64,000 nucleotides of DNA. Source: Schauerella fraxinea. Lineage in GTDB: Bacteria > Pseudomonadota > Gammaproteobacteria > Burkholderiales > Burkholderiaceae_B. The stretch spans positions 62,001 to 126,000 of the forward strand of contig JAVDKK010000004.1 of NCBI GenBank assembly GCA_030849945.1. Direction: 5' to 3'. This document shows, one piece after another, positions 1-7,210 of the stretch. The stretch's first letter is position 1. The number at the start of each line of letters is the position of its first letter. The notes beneath the pieces are model-generated. The model saw nothing but the letters and a program-made list of their open reading frames with translations. It ran no database searches and was not told the origin of the DNA. The translations under genes and the position numbers were made by a program.

Positions 1-1
1 G

Positions 2-718
2 ATTGCACTGCGCGCCGAAAAGAAGCTTTTGCCCAGCACGGTCATCAATCAGTTCGCGAAGGCCCGCGCGCAGGAAGCCGAAGAGCAGCAAGGCTACAAG
101 CCCGGCCGCAAGCAAATGAAGGAGATCAAGGAACAGGTCACCGACGAACTGTTGCCGAAAGCCTTCAGCGTCTATCGCGACACGCGCGTCTGGATCGATC
201 CCGAGCATCGCTGGCTGGCCATCGATGCCGCAGCCTCCGCCAAGGCGGACGAGGTACTGGGTTTGCTCGCCAAATCCATCGACCCCTTCCCCGTCGAGAG
301 CCTGTACGTAACGCAGTCGCCCGCGGCTGCAATGACGGGCTGGCTGGCCGAGGACGAAGCGCCGTCGAACTTCAGCATCGATCAAGACACCGAGCTGCGC
401 GCCTCAGGCGAAAGCGGCGCGGCGATCCGCTACGTCAAGCACTCGATCGATCCCGACGATGTGCGTCGCCATATCTCGTCGGGCAAGCAATGCACCCGCC
501 TGGCGTTGACGTGGGCCGATCGTATTTCGTTCGTGCTGACTGAGTCGCTCGACATCAAGCGCGTTGCGCCGCTGGACGTCATCAAGGAAAACAACGATGC
601 CATGTCGCAAAACGACGATGAGCAGTTCGATTCCGACATGACGCTGATGGCAGGCGAATTGGCCAAGATGATTGCCGACTTGGTCGAAGCGTTGGGCGGC
701 GAAAAAACCAGCCCCTAA
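2..718 (+). CDS. rdgC: Recombination-associated protein RdgC, 3' part
   Basis: C-terminal part of RdgC, a nucleoid-associated, ring-forming DNA-binding protein that moderates RecA-dependent recombination. The reading frame is already open at base 2, so the N-terminal portion lies outside the window. The visible part carries the family pattern: the EKKLLPSTVINQ segment, the LLPKAFS block, and the C-terminal MTLMAGELAKMI helix followed by LVEALGGE, all close to E. coli RdgC. About 239 residues are present of an expected roughly 300. It converges on the DUF4394 gene, with a perfect 12-bp hairpin between them. The family call is confident; the true start cannot be seen. Confidence 0.95.
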   Translation: MALRAEKKLLPSTVINQFAKARAQEAEEQQGYKPGRKQMKEIKEQVTDELLPKAFSVYRDTRVWIDPEHRWLAIDAAASAKADEVLGLLAKSIDPFPVESLYVTQSPAAAMTGWLAEDEAPSNFSIDQDTELRASGESGAAIRYVKHSIDPDDVRRHISSGKQCTRLALTWADRISFVLTESLDIKRVAPLDVIKENNDAMSQNDDEQFDSDMTLMAGELAKMIADLVEALGGEKTSP

Positions 719-748
719 GTCCTTATTGCATTAGCGCTGCAAACAAAC

Positions 749-782
749 CGGCCCTCCAGACGCTTAGGCATCTGGAGGGCCG
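749..782. terminator. Hairpin between convergent rdgC and DUF4394 gene
   Basis: Perfect 12-bp inverted repeat (749-760 and 771-782) with a 10-nt loop, 31 bases past the rdgC stop codon. No T-run follows on the plus strand, so it is either a weak intrinsic terminator or a 3' stabilising stem serving both convergent genes. Confidence 0.6.
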
Positions 783-849
783 TGTCACATGCCGGTTGCC
801 AACTGCCCCGCCATCGTCGATAGCGGGCGTGCAGGCTGGCTTGTGGCGA

Positions 850-1632
850 TTACATCGCGCCCGGCGCAGCCAAATCGATCACGCCCTTGGGCAAGCCGCT
901 GATCTTGCCGACCAGAGTGGGTTTGCCCGTTTCCAGGTCGACCGTGTGCAATGCGCCATCCAGCAACAAGTAAGCTTGGTTGCCGCCCTTGCCGTCGGAA
1001 ACGATGTCGAAGGCCGGCTTCGACAACTTCTTGACGATCTCGCCCTTGGCGACCAAGGTGCCGTCGTTAGGCGGTGCTTGCAGCAGGAGTTGACCCGTCG
1101 CCGCGTCCAGATCGAACAGTTGCGTGGCCTTCGTGCCTGCAAACGAGTTGGTGTAGGCGCCAGCCACAACCTTCGGCGTCTTGCCGGCGTAGGCGCCGTC
1201 AGCGGCGTAGTTCAGCGGCTTGTCCAACACCACTTCGCCCGTATCGACGTTGACGCGGAAGTTGGTGCCGTCGGCTGCGATCAGACGCAGACGATCGGCG
1301 ACAGGATTGAAGTCCACCACGGCCGAGCCCTTGCCGGGCAGTGCCTGATTGAGCTTCATGCCGGCGGTCGCGTTGGCGGTCGTCGGGTCGATCGTGTAGA
1401 GGACATTGTCGTCGCCAACCGCATACAGCTTGCCGTTGGACGGGCGTACGTCGATGCCGCGCAGCGACGTCTTGACGTTCTTGATATCCCAGGTACCGGT
1501 CACTTTCTTGGCGACGGTGTCGATTTTCGCCAGCTTGTTGCTGCCGGACAAGGCCCACAGATCGGCAGCTTGAGCGGCGCCAGCCATGGAGAACGAAGCG
1601 ATCAAACCCGCGGCAATCATTGTGAATTTCAT
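850..1632 (-). CDS. Exported DUF4394-domain protein
   Basis: Protein of 260 residues with a Sec-type signal peptide (MKFTM, hydrophobic core, AAQA cleavage region near residue 20). The mature part has the repeated strands of a DUF4394 beta-propeller-like fold: ALSGSNKLAKIDT, RGIDVRPSNGKLYAVGDDN, VDFNPVADRLRL and FDIVSDG. The family has no established biochemical role; related proteins are annotated only by the domain. The start at 1632 is preferred over an upstream in-frame codon because GGAAGGG stands just before it and the signal peptide then begins at residue 1. Likely periplasmic. Confidence 0.85.
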   Translation of the reverse strand: MKFTMIAAGLIASFSMAGAAQAADLWALSGSNKLAKIDTVAKKVTGTWDIKNVKTSLRGIDVRPSNGKLYAVGDDNVLYTIDPTTANATAGMKLNQALPGKGSAVVDFNPVADRLRLIAADGTNFRVNVDTGEVVLDKPLNYAADGAYAGKTPKVVAGAYTNSFAGTKATQLFDLDAATGQLLLQAPPNDGTLVAKGEIVKKLSKPAFDIVSDGKGGNQAYLLLDGALHTVDLETGKPTLVGKISGLPKGVIDLAAPGAM

Positions 1633-1788
1633 GTGATATCCCTTCCAGGTGGATGACGTATAAGTTGCGGCATAAACACTGGCCCGCGCCAATGTCCCTC
1701 CGTTCCCTGTAAACGCGCCAGCCACTCAACCGGATGTTGAGAATTACACACTGTTTCAAATGGGATTAATCCCCCAGCCGAAATGCAC

Positions 1789-1814
1789 ACGGCCCCTTGC
1801 AGGCAAAGGGCCGT
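1789..1814 (-). terminator. Hairpin downstream of anti-sigma gene
   Basis: Inverted repeat ACGGCCC (1789-1795) and GGGCCGT (1808-1814) about 90 bases past the anti-sigma stop codon. There is no T-run on the minus strand, so a terminator role is only tentative. The rest of 1633-1902 shows nothing recognisable beyond the promoter region of the DUF4394 gene. Confidence 0.35.
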
Positions 1815-1902
1815 ATTTTCCACAACGGCTGCACGGCCAGCAGGACCACGCCGCGCCCCTGCGGGAGAACAACGGCGTGGGCTCGAGCTGCCCGACCCGC
1901 GC

Positions 1903-2727
1903 TTACCGCGCCGGCTGCGGCGCCATTGCCGCGGCAGCAGCCACCACGCGCCCGATAAACAGCACCGGCCCCGTCGGTCGTCCGGTGGGCGAACCACCCT
2001 GCGGCTCAAGCGTCATCTCGAACAACTGCCCCGGCTGAATCTTGCCGACCTCGGCTGCCGACACATTGATCGTATTGCTGCCGGCAACCAGGCCCAGCGA
2101 ACGCGGGCGAGTTTCCCCCGGCGCCAGCGTCCAAAGCTGCACGGCACGATCCGACGGTGCATCCAGCCCCACCAACGGATCGATGCGAACGTCGCCCGAG
2201 CCCATCACCGTCAACACCCAACCCGGCTTGGCGGCCTCACCAGGGGCTTGCAACACGGCAACCTGCGGCGGCACCGGTGCTTCGCGGTTCGGGAAAATCG
2301 CCAACATGATGGCGGCAGCGGCAAACCCGGCGCTCACCCAGCGCCAGGTCGGCACGCTATCCCACAAACGACTACCCCATGAGGCAGGCTTGCGGGTCGA
2401 GGCTGCCGCAGAACGCGGTGCTTGCGATGCAGCGGCGTCCGGCGCGGCAGCGCGTGTGGGTTGCGCACTTGCCGGTGAGACAGCAGCCGCAGACGCACGT
2501 TGCGCCACCGAGGCCTGAATTCGCGTCCACACGGCCGCTGAGGGGCTGAGCCCCGGCACGCGATCGGCCAACGCAAGAAAATCGTCTTCCCACTGCAGCG
2601 CCATCTGGGCCGCAGCGTGATCGCGCGCGATCAACGCCTCGACTTCCTGGGCCTCAGGCGCCTCGAGCAGACCTAAAACATATTCGCCGATCAATGCACG
2701 GCGTTCGAAGGTGTTTTCAGGAATCAT
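1903..2727 (-). CDS. Anti-sigma factor, RskA-like
   Basis: Membrane anti-sigma factor of 274 residues. The N-terminal part (about 1-70, with IGEYVLGLL and the EVEALIARD region) resembles the cytoplasmic sigma-binding domain of RskA/anti-sigma-K proteins. An Ala/Ser/Pro-rich linker (75-115) leads to one membrane helix (about 128-146). The periplasmic C-terminal domain has the RskA signature WTLAPGETRPRSLG and the final LEPQGGSPTG segment. The start at 2727 forms an ATGA overlap with the stop of the sigma gene, so the two are translationally coupled. It presumably holds the neighbouring ECF sigma factor inactive at the inner membrane; the releasing signal is unknown. Confidence 0.85.
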   Translation of the reverse strand: MIPENTFERRALIGEYVLGLLEAPEAQEVEALIARDHAAAQMALQWEDDFLALADRVPGLSPSAAVWTRIQASVAQRASAAAVSPASAQPTRAAAPDAAASQAPRSAAASTRKPASWGSRLWDSVPTWRWVSAGFAAAAIMLAIFPNREAPVPPQVAVLQAPGEAAKPGWVLTVMGSGDVRIDPLVGLDAPSDRAVQLWTLAPGETRPRSLGLVAGSNTINVSAAEVGKIQPGQLFEMTLEPQGGSPTGRPTGPVLFIGRVVAAAAAMAPQPAR

Positions 2728-3269
2728 GCTGACAGGCACTCCTGCAGCGCGCGCAGCCCGGCTCGGATACGACTCTTGATCGTACCCAGGGGCGTTGCAA
2801 GTTTTTGCGCGATCTGTCCGTGCGACAAACCTTGGTAATAGGCCAGCATGATGGGACCGCGGCGGTCGTCCTCCAGATAATCGAGGCAACGATCCAGGCG
2901 ATGCGCACCCTGTGCCTCAGTGGCGAGGCCCTCAGGTCCGGGGGCCTCGTCGGCCACCGCATGGATCACCTCGTCGTCGACGACGATCTCGTCGCGACGG
3001 CGCAGCCGGCTCAGCACGCGGTAGCGCAGGATGCTGTACATCCAGGCGCGGCCGCTGCCCAACGCCCGATCGAAACGATCCGCGTTGTTCCAGATCTGCA
3101 CGAACGCATCGTGCAGGATCTCTTCGGCTTCATCGCGCCGACCCAGCATCTTGGCCGCCAGACCCAGCATGCGCGCCGATTCGCAACTGTAGAGGGCATC
3201 GAATGCCGGCTCGTCGCGGCGCGCGCAGCGCTCCAAATGTGCTTCGTAGTCGAAGTTCTCGATAACCAT
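2724..3269 (-). CDS. RNA polymerase ECF-type sigma factor
   Basis: ECF sigma factor of 181 residues. Region 2 is visible as EILHDAFVQIWNNADRFD followed by GRAWMYSILRYRVLSRLRR. Region 4 appears as AYYQGLSHGQIAQKLATPLG then TIKSRIRAGLRALQ, a helix-turn-helix for the -35 element. The ATG at 3269 is chosen because an AGGGGGG Shine-Dalgarno stands directly upstream; a TTG 18 bases further up is in frame. It overlaps the RskA-like anti-sigma gene by 4 bp, and it starts only 18 bases after the carbamoyltransferase stop, so the three genes may share a transcript. It probably belongs to the SigK/RpoE-like group. Confidence 0.93.
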   Translation of the reverse strand: MVIENFDYEAHLERCARRDEPAFDALYSCESARMLGLAAKMLGRRDEAEEILHDAFVQIWNNADRFDRALGSGRAWMYSILRYRVLSRLRRRDEIVVDDEVIHAVADEAPGPEGLATEAQGAHRLDRCLDYLEDDRRGPIMLAYYQGLSHGQIAQKLATPLGTIKSRIRAGLRALQECLSA

Positions 3270-3287
3270 CCGCCCCCCTGACGGCAA

Positions 3288-4580
3288 TTAGTCCAGCCCG
3301 TGGAAGGACGAGTCGTCCGGCCCCACATGCGACGGATGTTGCCAGGTGACATCCCGCATCGAATGTTGCACCAGGCTCTCCACGCCCAACAGTACCGCGA
3401 AAATCGCCATCCGAATCGGAATACCGTTATCGGTTTGCCGGAAAATGGCCAGGCGGGGGTCGTGGTTGAGATCGATACTCAGGTCGTTGGCATCGGGCCG
3501 GCTATCGCGCGGCAACGGATGCATCACGATGGTGTCCGGGCCGCAATGCGCGTCGATCATGGCGCGATTGATCTGAAAATCAGGCGTATACCCCTCCTGC
3601 TCTTCATTGGCGAAACGCTCTTTCTGCACGCGAGTCGCGTAGATCACATCAGCGCCGCGCAAGCCTTCGCTCATCGAATTTGTCGACACGATCACGTTAT
3701 CGTTGCGGCTTGCCTGCTCGATGATGTAGCTCGGCATCTCCAGGCCCTTCGGCGAGATCAACGTGAATTTGATGCCACGATAGGCGGCCATCAGCTTGAT
3801 CAGCGAATGCACCGTACGGCCGTACTTCAGATCGCCCACCATCGCGATATGCGCGCCGTCGAGCAACTTTCCAAGGCGCGAAAACTCGGTCAGGATGGTG
3901 TACAGATCGAGCAACGCCTGGCTGGGGTGTTCGCCCGGGCCATCGCCGCCGTTGACCACCGGAATATTGGTGGCGCGCGCGAACTCTGCGACCGATCCCT
4001 GCTCGGGATGCCGGATCACCATCGCATCCACATAGCCGCTCAGCACGCGGCTCGTGTCGTAGATCGACTCGCCTTTCGCCATCGACGAAAACGTGAAGCC
4101 GGTGGTGTCGCATACCGATCCGCCGAGGCGGCAAAATGCGGCACCGAAACTCACGCGGGTGCGCGTGCTGGCCTCAAAAAACAAATTGCCCAGTACTGCA
4201 CCTTCGAGCACGCGCGATACCTTCTGGCGGCGGGCAATCGGTTGCATCATGTCGGCAATGCGGAACAGATCTTCGGCCGCTTCACGCGTGAATTGATCCA
4301 CCGACAAGAGCTGTGGCCGCCCTTCCACCGAGATGCGATCGCGCAACGCGCCCGATTGGCCCGACTGCGTATACTTTTCAAGCAACGCCGTGTTTTGTGT
4401 GATCTCAGAGACGAAGCGCTCCACGACTTCCGGCATCGCGCGATATTCCTGCGATCCCTCAGGCAGCAGCCACGTGTCCAGCGCGCGTCGTTTAACCCCG
4501 ATGCGCGACGCAAACACATCACGCGTCAAATTCATGCGGCGCATCGCGTCGCGGAGGAAGGCTTGCTGGGAGATCGACAT
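3288..4580 (-). CDS. pyrB: Aspartate carbamoyltransferase with N-terminal extension
   Basis: Catalyses carbamoyl phosphate + aspartate to N-carbamoyl-aspartate in pyrimidine synthesis. Residues about 85-430 are a complete ATCase catalytic chain: STRTR at 138-142 (phosphate loop), the HPSQALLDLYTI block, VGDLKYGRTVHSL and HPLPRD. At 430 residues it is longer than usual (about 310) because of an N-terminal domain of about 80 residues. Residues 13-40 of that domain (RRMNLTRDVFASRIGVKRRA) look like an XRE-type helix-turn-helix. Similar long forms occur in other beta-proteobacteria. No pyrI or pyrC is adjacent. It may be a second, specialised copy; I cannot see whether another pyrB exists. Confidence 0.9.
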   Translation of the reverse strand: MSISQQAFLRDAMRRMNLTRDVFASRIGVKRRALDTWLLPEGSQEYRAMPEVVERFVSEITQNTALLEKYTQSGQSGALRDRISVEGRPQLLSVDQFTREAAEDLFRIADMMQPIARRQKVSRVLEGAVLGNLFFEASTRTRVSFGAAFCRLGGSVCDTTGFTFSSMAKGESIYDTSRVLSGYVDAMVIRHPEQGSVAEFARATNIPVVNGGDGPGEHPSQALLDLYTILTEFSRLGKLLDGAHIAMVGDLKYGRTVHSLIKLMAAYRGIKFTLISPKGLEMPSYIIEQASRNDNVIVSTNSMSEGLRGADVIYATRVQKERFANEEQEGYTPDFQINRAMIDAHCGPDTIVMHPLPRDSRPDANDLSIDLNHDPRLAIFRQTDNGIPIRMAIFAVLLGVESLVQHSMRDVTWQHPSHVGPDDSSFHGLD

Positions 4581-4794
4581 GTCGGCACCTAGGTTATGTA
4601 CGCGATGCGTATATTAACGCTGCAAAATAGCCAGACACCATAAAATTTTTGTGACATCGCTAGGGTGATCCTTGCACGCAACGGGGGACGAAGCCCGCCG
4701 AGCGACAAGCCACAAAGGATCTCGTAAGCCGGCGGATGACGAACAGGAACGTGGGTTGCGAGGTTCACCCTATTGAACACACTGGAGTGAGATC

Positions 4795-5094
4795 ATGACT
4801 GACCGCGACCTATCACCTTCCGCCGCCAAGGAGCCTACCAGCGCATCAGCGCACAAGGCATCCACTACACCAGGTCATGTTGCACCTGAGAACGCTCGGG
4901 CGTTTCCCCCCAGCGGTCCAGTTGATGTGCCCAATCTGCCGAAGGCGGTCAAGAACGCAGATCAATCCGCTGCTGTCGCTGAATCGGCTGAGGCCGCGCA
5001 ATCCACTCCCGAGGTGGACACCACCAAGCACAGCTGGGCTGATAACACCCAACCTGCGCCGGATAAGAAAAACGCCCGGTCGTCCATCCTCTGA
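4795..5094 (+). CDS. Hypothetical hydrophilic protein, 99 residues
   Basis: Not recognised. Small, low-complexity protein rich in Ala, Pro, Ser, Lys and Glu, with no membrane segment or signal peptide, likely disordered. GGAGTGAG lies about 5 bases before the ATG. It is followed 50 bases later by another Pro-rich small gene on the same strand, and a terminator follows that one, so the pair probably forms an operon. It diverges from the carbamoyltransferase gene across a 214-bp promoter region (4581-4794). Confidence 0.7.
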   Translation: MTDRDLSPSAAKEPTSASAHKASTTPGHVAPENARAFPPSGPVDVPNLPKAVKNADQSAAVAESAEAAQSTPEVDTTKHSWADNTQPAPDKKNARSSIL

Positions 5095-5144
5095 CGCACG
5101 CGCTTGACTGCATTGCCCGCTGCTAAAGCAAAGGAGACAACACC

Positions 5145-5411
5145 ATGCCTGACAAAACGCCCAAAGTTATTCCGCCTACGCAAAACCCGGCTGACACGCG
5201 TCCGGCCGCAGGACGCGACGATCCCGCAATGAAAGGATCGGGAGCGCTGCCGATGCCCTCCGACGCACCCACGGTGGCGGGAATGCAACGCGCCAGTCGC
5301 GTCCATACCGAACCGGGCGACCCTGGCGTGCCAGCGCCCGAATCGCAGATCACAGGTGGAGCGCCGCCCGATACGCTGCAAGAGGGATCGGACGACGCGG
5401 CAAAGCGGTAA
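5145..5411 (+). CDS. Hypothetical Pro/Gly-rich protein, 88 residues
   Basis: Not recognised. Hydrophilic protein rich in Pro, Gly, Ala and Asp with no predicted membrane part, likely unstructured. A strong AAAGGAG site precedes the ATG by 8 bases. It is the second gene of a two-gene plus-strand unit, and a T-rich hairpin follows 14 bases after its stop. Strong ribosome site and terminator argue that it is truly expressed. Confidence 0.72.
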   Translation: MPDKTPKVIPPTQNPADTRPAAGRDDPAMKGSGALPMPSDAPTVAGMQRASRVHTEPGDPGVPAPESQITGGAPPDTLQEGSDDAAKR

Positions 5412-5425
5412 CGTCACGGCCACGC

Positions 5426-5464
5426 GAAGGCTTCACGCATATCCGGCGCGAAGCCTTCATTTTC
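5426..5464 (+). terminator. Rho-independent terminator
   Basis: Stem GAAGGCTTC (5426-5434) and GAAGCCTTC (5450-5458), with further inner pairing, followed by ATTTT. It ends the 4795-5411 transcription unit. Confidence 0.8.
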
Positions 5465-5491
5465 CCAGCGTGATGCGAGCGTGACTCGACG

Positions 5492-5932
5492 TTAGCCCGC
5501 GAGTGGGTTTGTGCCATCGCGGCACATGGGTGTGGCGGACTGAATCGAACGAATCGCCGCATCCATCTCTTGCTGATCGAAGGGCGCGATGCCCATAACC
5601 GTCAACGTGGCTTTGGTCGAACGGTCGCCGGCAGGTTGCACCTTGAATCGCATCAGTGCACGGGCCGGTTCGTTTACTGTGAACAGCCGCGTCTCACCCG
5701 TGGTGGCCTTGGGATCGATTGATCCCGTAAAGTCGTACGCCACGTTGTAGGCGTGCTGTCGATCGACATAGCATGCCTTCAAGTATTCCCGTATGCGACG
5801 CTGTGCCTGGTAGTAATCCGTGGGCACATCGAACGCTTGACTCGGGAAATCGCCAGAGGCATCAACACCGCGGCTGGCGCAGCCAAACAGTAGCGTGACG
5901 GCGCAAAGACCCGTGAGCAGCAAGCGACGCAT
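5492..5932 (-). CDS. Predicted lipoprotein, 146 residues
   Basis: Signal peptide MRRLLLTGLCAVTLLFGC with lipobox LFGC, so the mature protein is expected to be lipidated at Cys18. The remainder is a soluble domain (VPTDYYQAQRRIREYLKACY, then YDFTGSIDPKATTGETRL) not assigned to a named family. The ATG at 5932 has GGAA six bases upstream; ATGs at 5938 and 5956 are in frame alternatives. Outer-membrane or periplasmic location is inferred. It faces the end of the small-gene operon on the plus strand. Confidence 0.8.
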   Translation of the reverse strand: MRRLLLTGLCAVTLLFGCASRGVDASGDFPSQAFDVPTDYYQAQRRIREYLKACYVDRQHAYNVAYDFTGSIDPKATTGETRLFTVNEPARALMRFKVQPAGDRSTKATLTVMGIAPFDQQEMDAAIRSIQSATPMCRDGTNPLAG

Positions 5933-5984
5933 ATTCATTTCCGATAAGAGCTTCATGCGACAGGATTATGCCGCAACGCTGACC

Positions 5985-6194
5985 TTAGAGCGACATGCCG
6001 GGCCCGGCATACGCACGAAAGGCGGCTTGGCCTGGCGATGTCAGCCGAGCCCGACCGCCGCGCTCCTCAATGTAATTCAACGTCATCAACTCGTTGCGCA
6101 TGACGGCGGGTAGTTGGACTTCGTCAGCATGGCGGCGAAGTTCGCGAATCCATCGAAACTGATCCGGGGTCAACACAGGCTTGGTCGAAAACAT
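5985..6194 (-). CDS. Hypothetical protein, winged-helix-like, 69 residues
   Basis: Not recognised by name. The sequence LTPDQFRWIRELRRHADEV followed by MRNELMTLNYIEERGGRARL and TSPGQAAFRAY has the rhythm of a small winged helix-turn-helix (helix, helix, beta-wing, LTxxG). No clear ribosome site is visible before the ATG at 6194. It could be a small DNA-binding protein; the evidence is only pattern-level. Confidence 0.55.
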   Translation of the reverse strand: MFSTKPVLTPDQFRWIRELRRHADEVQLPAVMRNELMTLNYIEERGGRARLTSPGQAAFRAYAGPGMSL

Positions 6195-6330
6195 GATTGG
6201 ATATCGTCTTGTTTTAGTGAGAACAGCACTCTATAAAATAAATGTAACAAGCGATCCCTGCTGCACGTAACTAAATCCCTCTGACAGCGATCCCGTGTAA
6301 ATGGAAAGGCCACTGGGGATGCGCAAACTA

Positions 6331-6363
6331 AAAAGCCTTCGCGCATCGAGCGCGAAGGCTTTT
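6331..6363. terminator. Strong bidirectional-looking terminator
   Basis: Perfect 14-bp stem (6331-6344 with 6350-6363) and a 5-nt loop, with A-tract and T-tract at the ends. It lies 30 bases downstream of the minus-strand entericidin gene, for which it is the probable terminator. Confidence 0.88.
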
Positions 6364-6393
6364 CAAAAACGCAGTACTACAGGCTGATCCGAA

Positions 6394-6525
6394 TTAACGG
6401 TTAGCCGCGCCCTGGATTTTTTCTCCGCCACGCTCAATGTCTTTACCAGCACCGTCAACGGTGTTGCAGCCCGCGGCAAGTGCGGAAATGGCGAGCAGCA
6501 CGGCGAGAATGGCTTTGTTCTTCAT
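6394..6525 (-). CDS. Entericidin A/B family lipoprotein, 43 residues
   Basis: MKNKAILAVLLAISALAAGC is a lipoprotein signal with lipobox LAAGC. The short tail NTVDGAGKDIERGGEKIQGA matches the entericidin (EcnA/EcnB) family. In E. coli these form an antidote/toxin pair linked to stationary-phase lysis; here only one copy is present, and in many bacteria the family is just a small envelope stress lipoprotein. AAGGAG stands 6 bases before the start, and a strong terminator follows. Confidence 0.9.
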   Translation of the reverse strand: MKNKAILAVLLAISALAAGCNTVDGAGKDIERGGEKIQGAANR

Positions 6526-6815
6526 GACTTTCTCCTTCTGGCGCACGTATATCCATACGGCGTAATGGGTCGATCGAAAACGCATCAATTGCGCATGCTC
6601 AGAATACATGAGCGCTGCATTAATGCGTGCGCGGCAGGTATGCAATTCCGATGCAAACCACACTGAAGTGGCAACAACGTATTTCCAATCCGTTGCAATT
6701 CAGGACACGGCAGGCGCAGCGCAGTCCGAGCCAGGCAAGTTGGGATCCAAAGTACGCAAACGGGCACGCGAGTTGCGAATGGCAATTCAGCATATCCATT
6801 CGAAGGAGACCAATA

Positions 6816-7031
6816 ATGTTCAAAATGCCAAGTGGCGCTCGCAGCGTGCGCCCCGCCATGACGATTGTTCCGCCCATGAAATTCAGCAGCAACCCCGACA
6901 ATCCGGACTCGCCGATTCCTGGCGAACATCCCATTCCGGGTCAACCGCCGTCACCCGGCGCGCCGCCGACCCCTGCCGATCCCCCGGTCGTACCGCCCTC
7001 GCCGGCCGCGCCGCCTACCCCGATGGCGTGA
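6816..7031 (+). CDS. Proline-rich small protein, 71 residues
   Basis: Not recognised. After a basic N-terminus (MFKMPSGARSVRPAMT) the protein is a proline-rich tail of PxP/PPSP-type repeats with no predicted fold and no signal peptide. AAGGAG precedes the ATG by 7 bases, and a long hairpin with TTTT follows. These two signals, more than the sequence, support it as a gene. Intergenic 6526-6815 to its left is the divergent promoter region shared with the entericidin gene. Confidence 0.65.
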   Translation: MFKMPSGARSVRPAMTIVPPMKFSSNPDNPDSPIPGEHPIPGQPPSPGAPPTPADPPVVPPSPAAPPTPMA

Positions 7032-7086
7032 CGTCATCGCATTGCGTTCGGGATGCCGAACAGCAATAGCGTGCATGCAACATCAG

Positions 7087-7130
7087 CGCCCCAGAAGGTG
7101 GACATTGCTCCACGCGCTTCGGGGCGTTTT
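7087..7130 (+). terminator. Probable rho-independent terminator
   Basis: Composite stem CGCCCC (7087-7092) with GGGGCG (7121-7126) and inner pairs GAAG/CTTC and GTGGA/TCCAC, followed by TTTT. It follows the Pro-rich small gene. Confidence 0.7.
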
Positions 7131-7210
7131 CCATTGGGCTGGACTACACTGGCGCGTTGCCTGACTCCCGTTGCCCCTAAGTGACGGACGAACGCCCCGG
7201 AATTGCCCGC

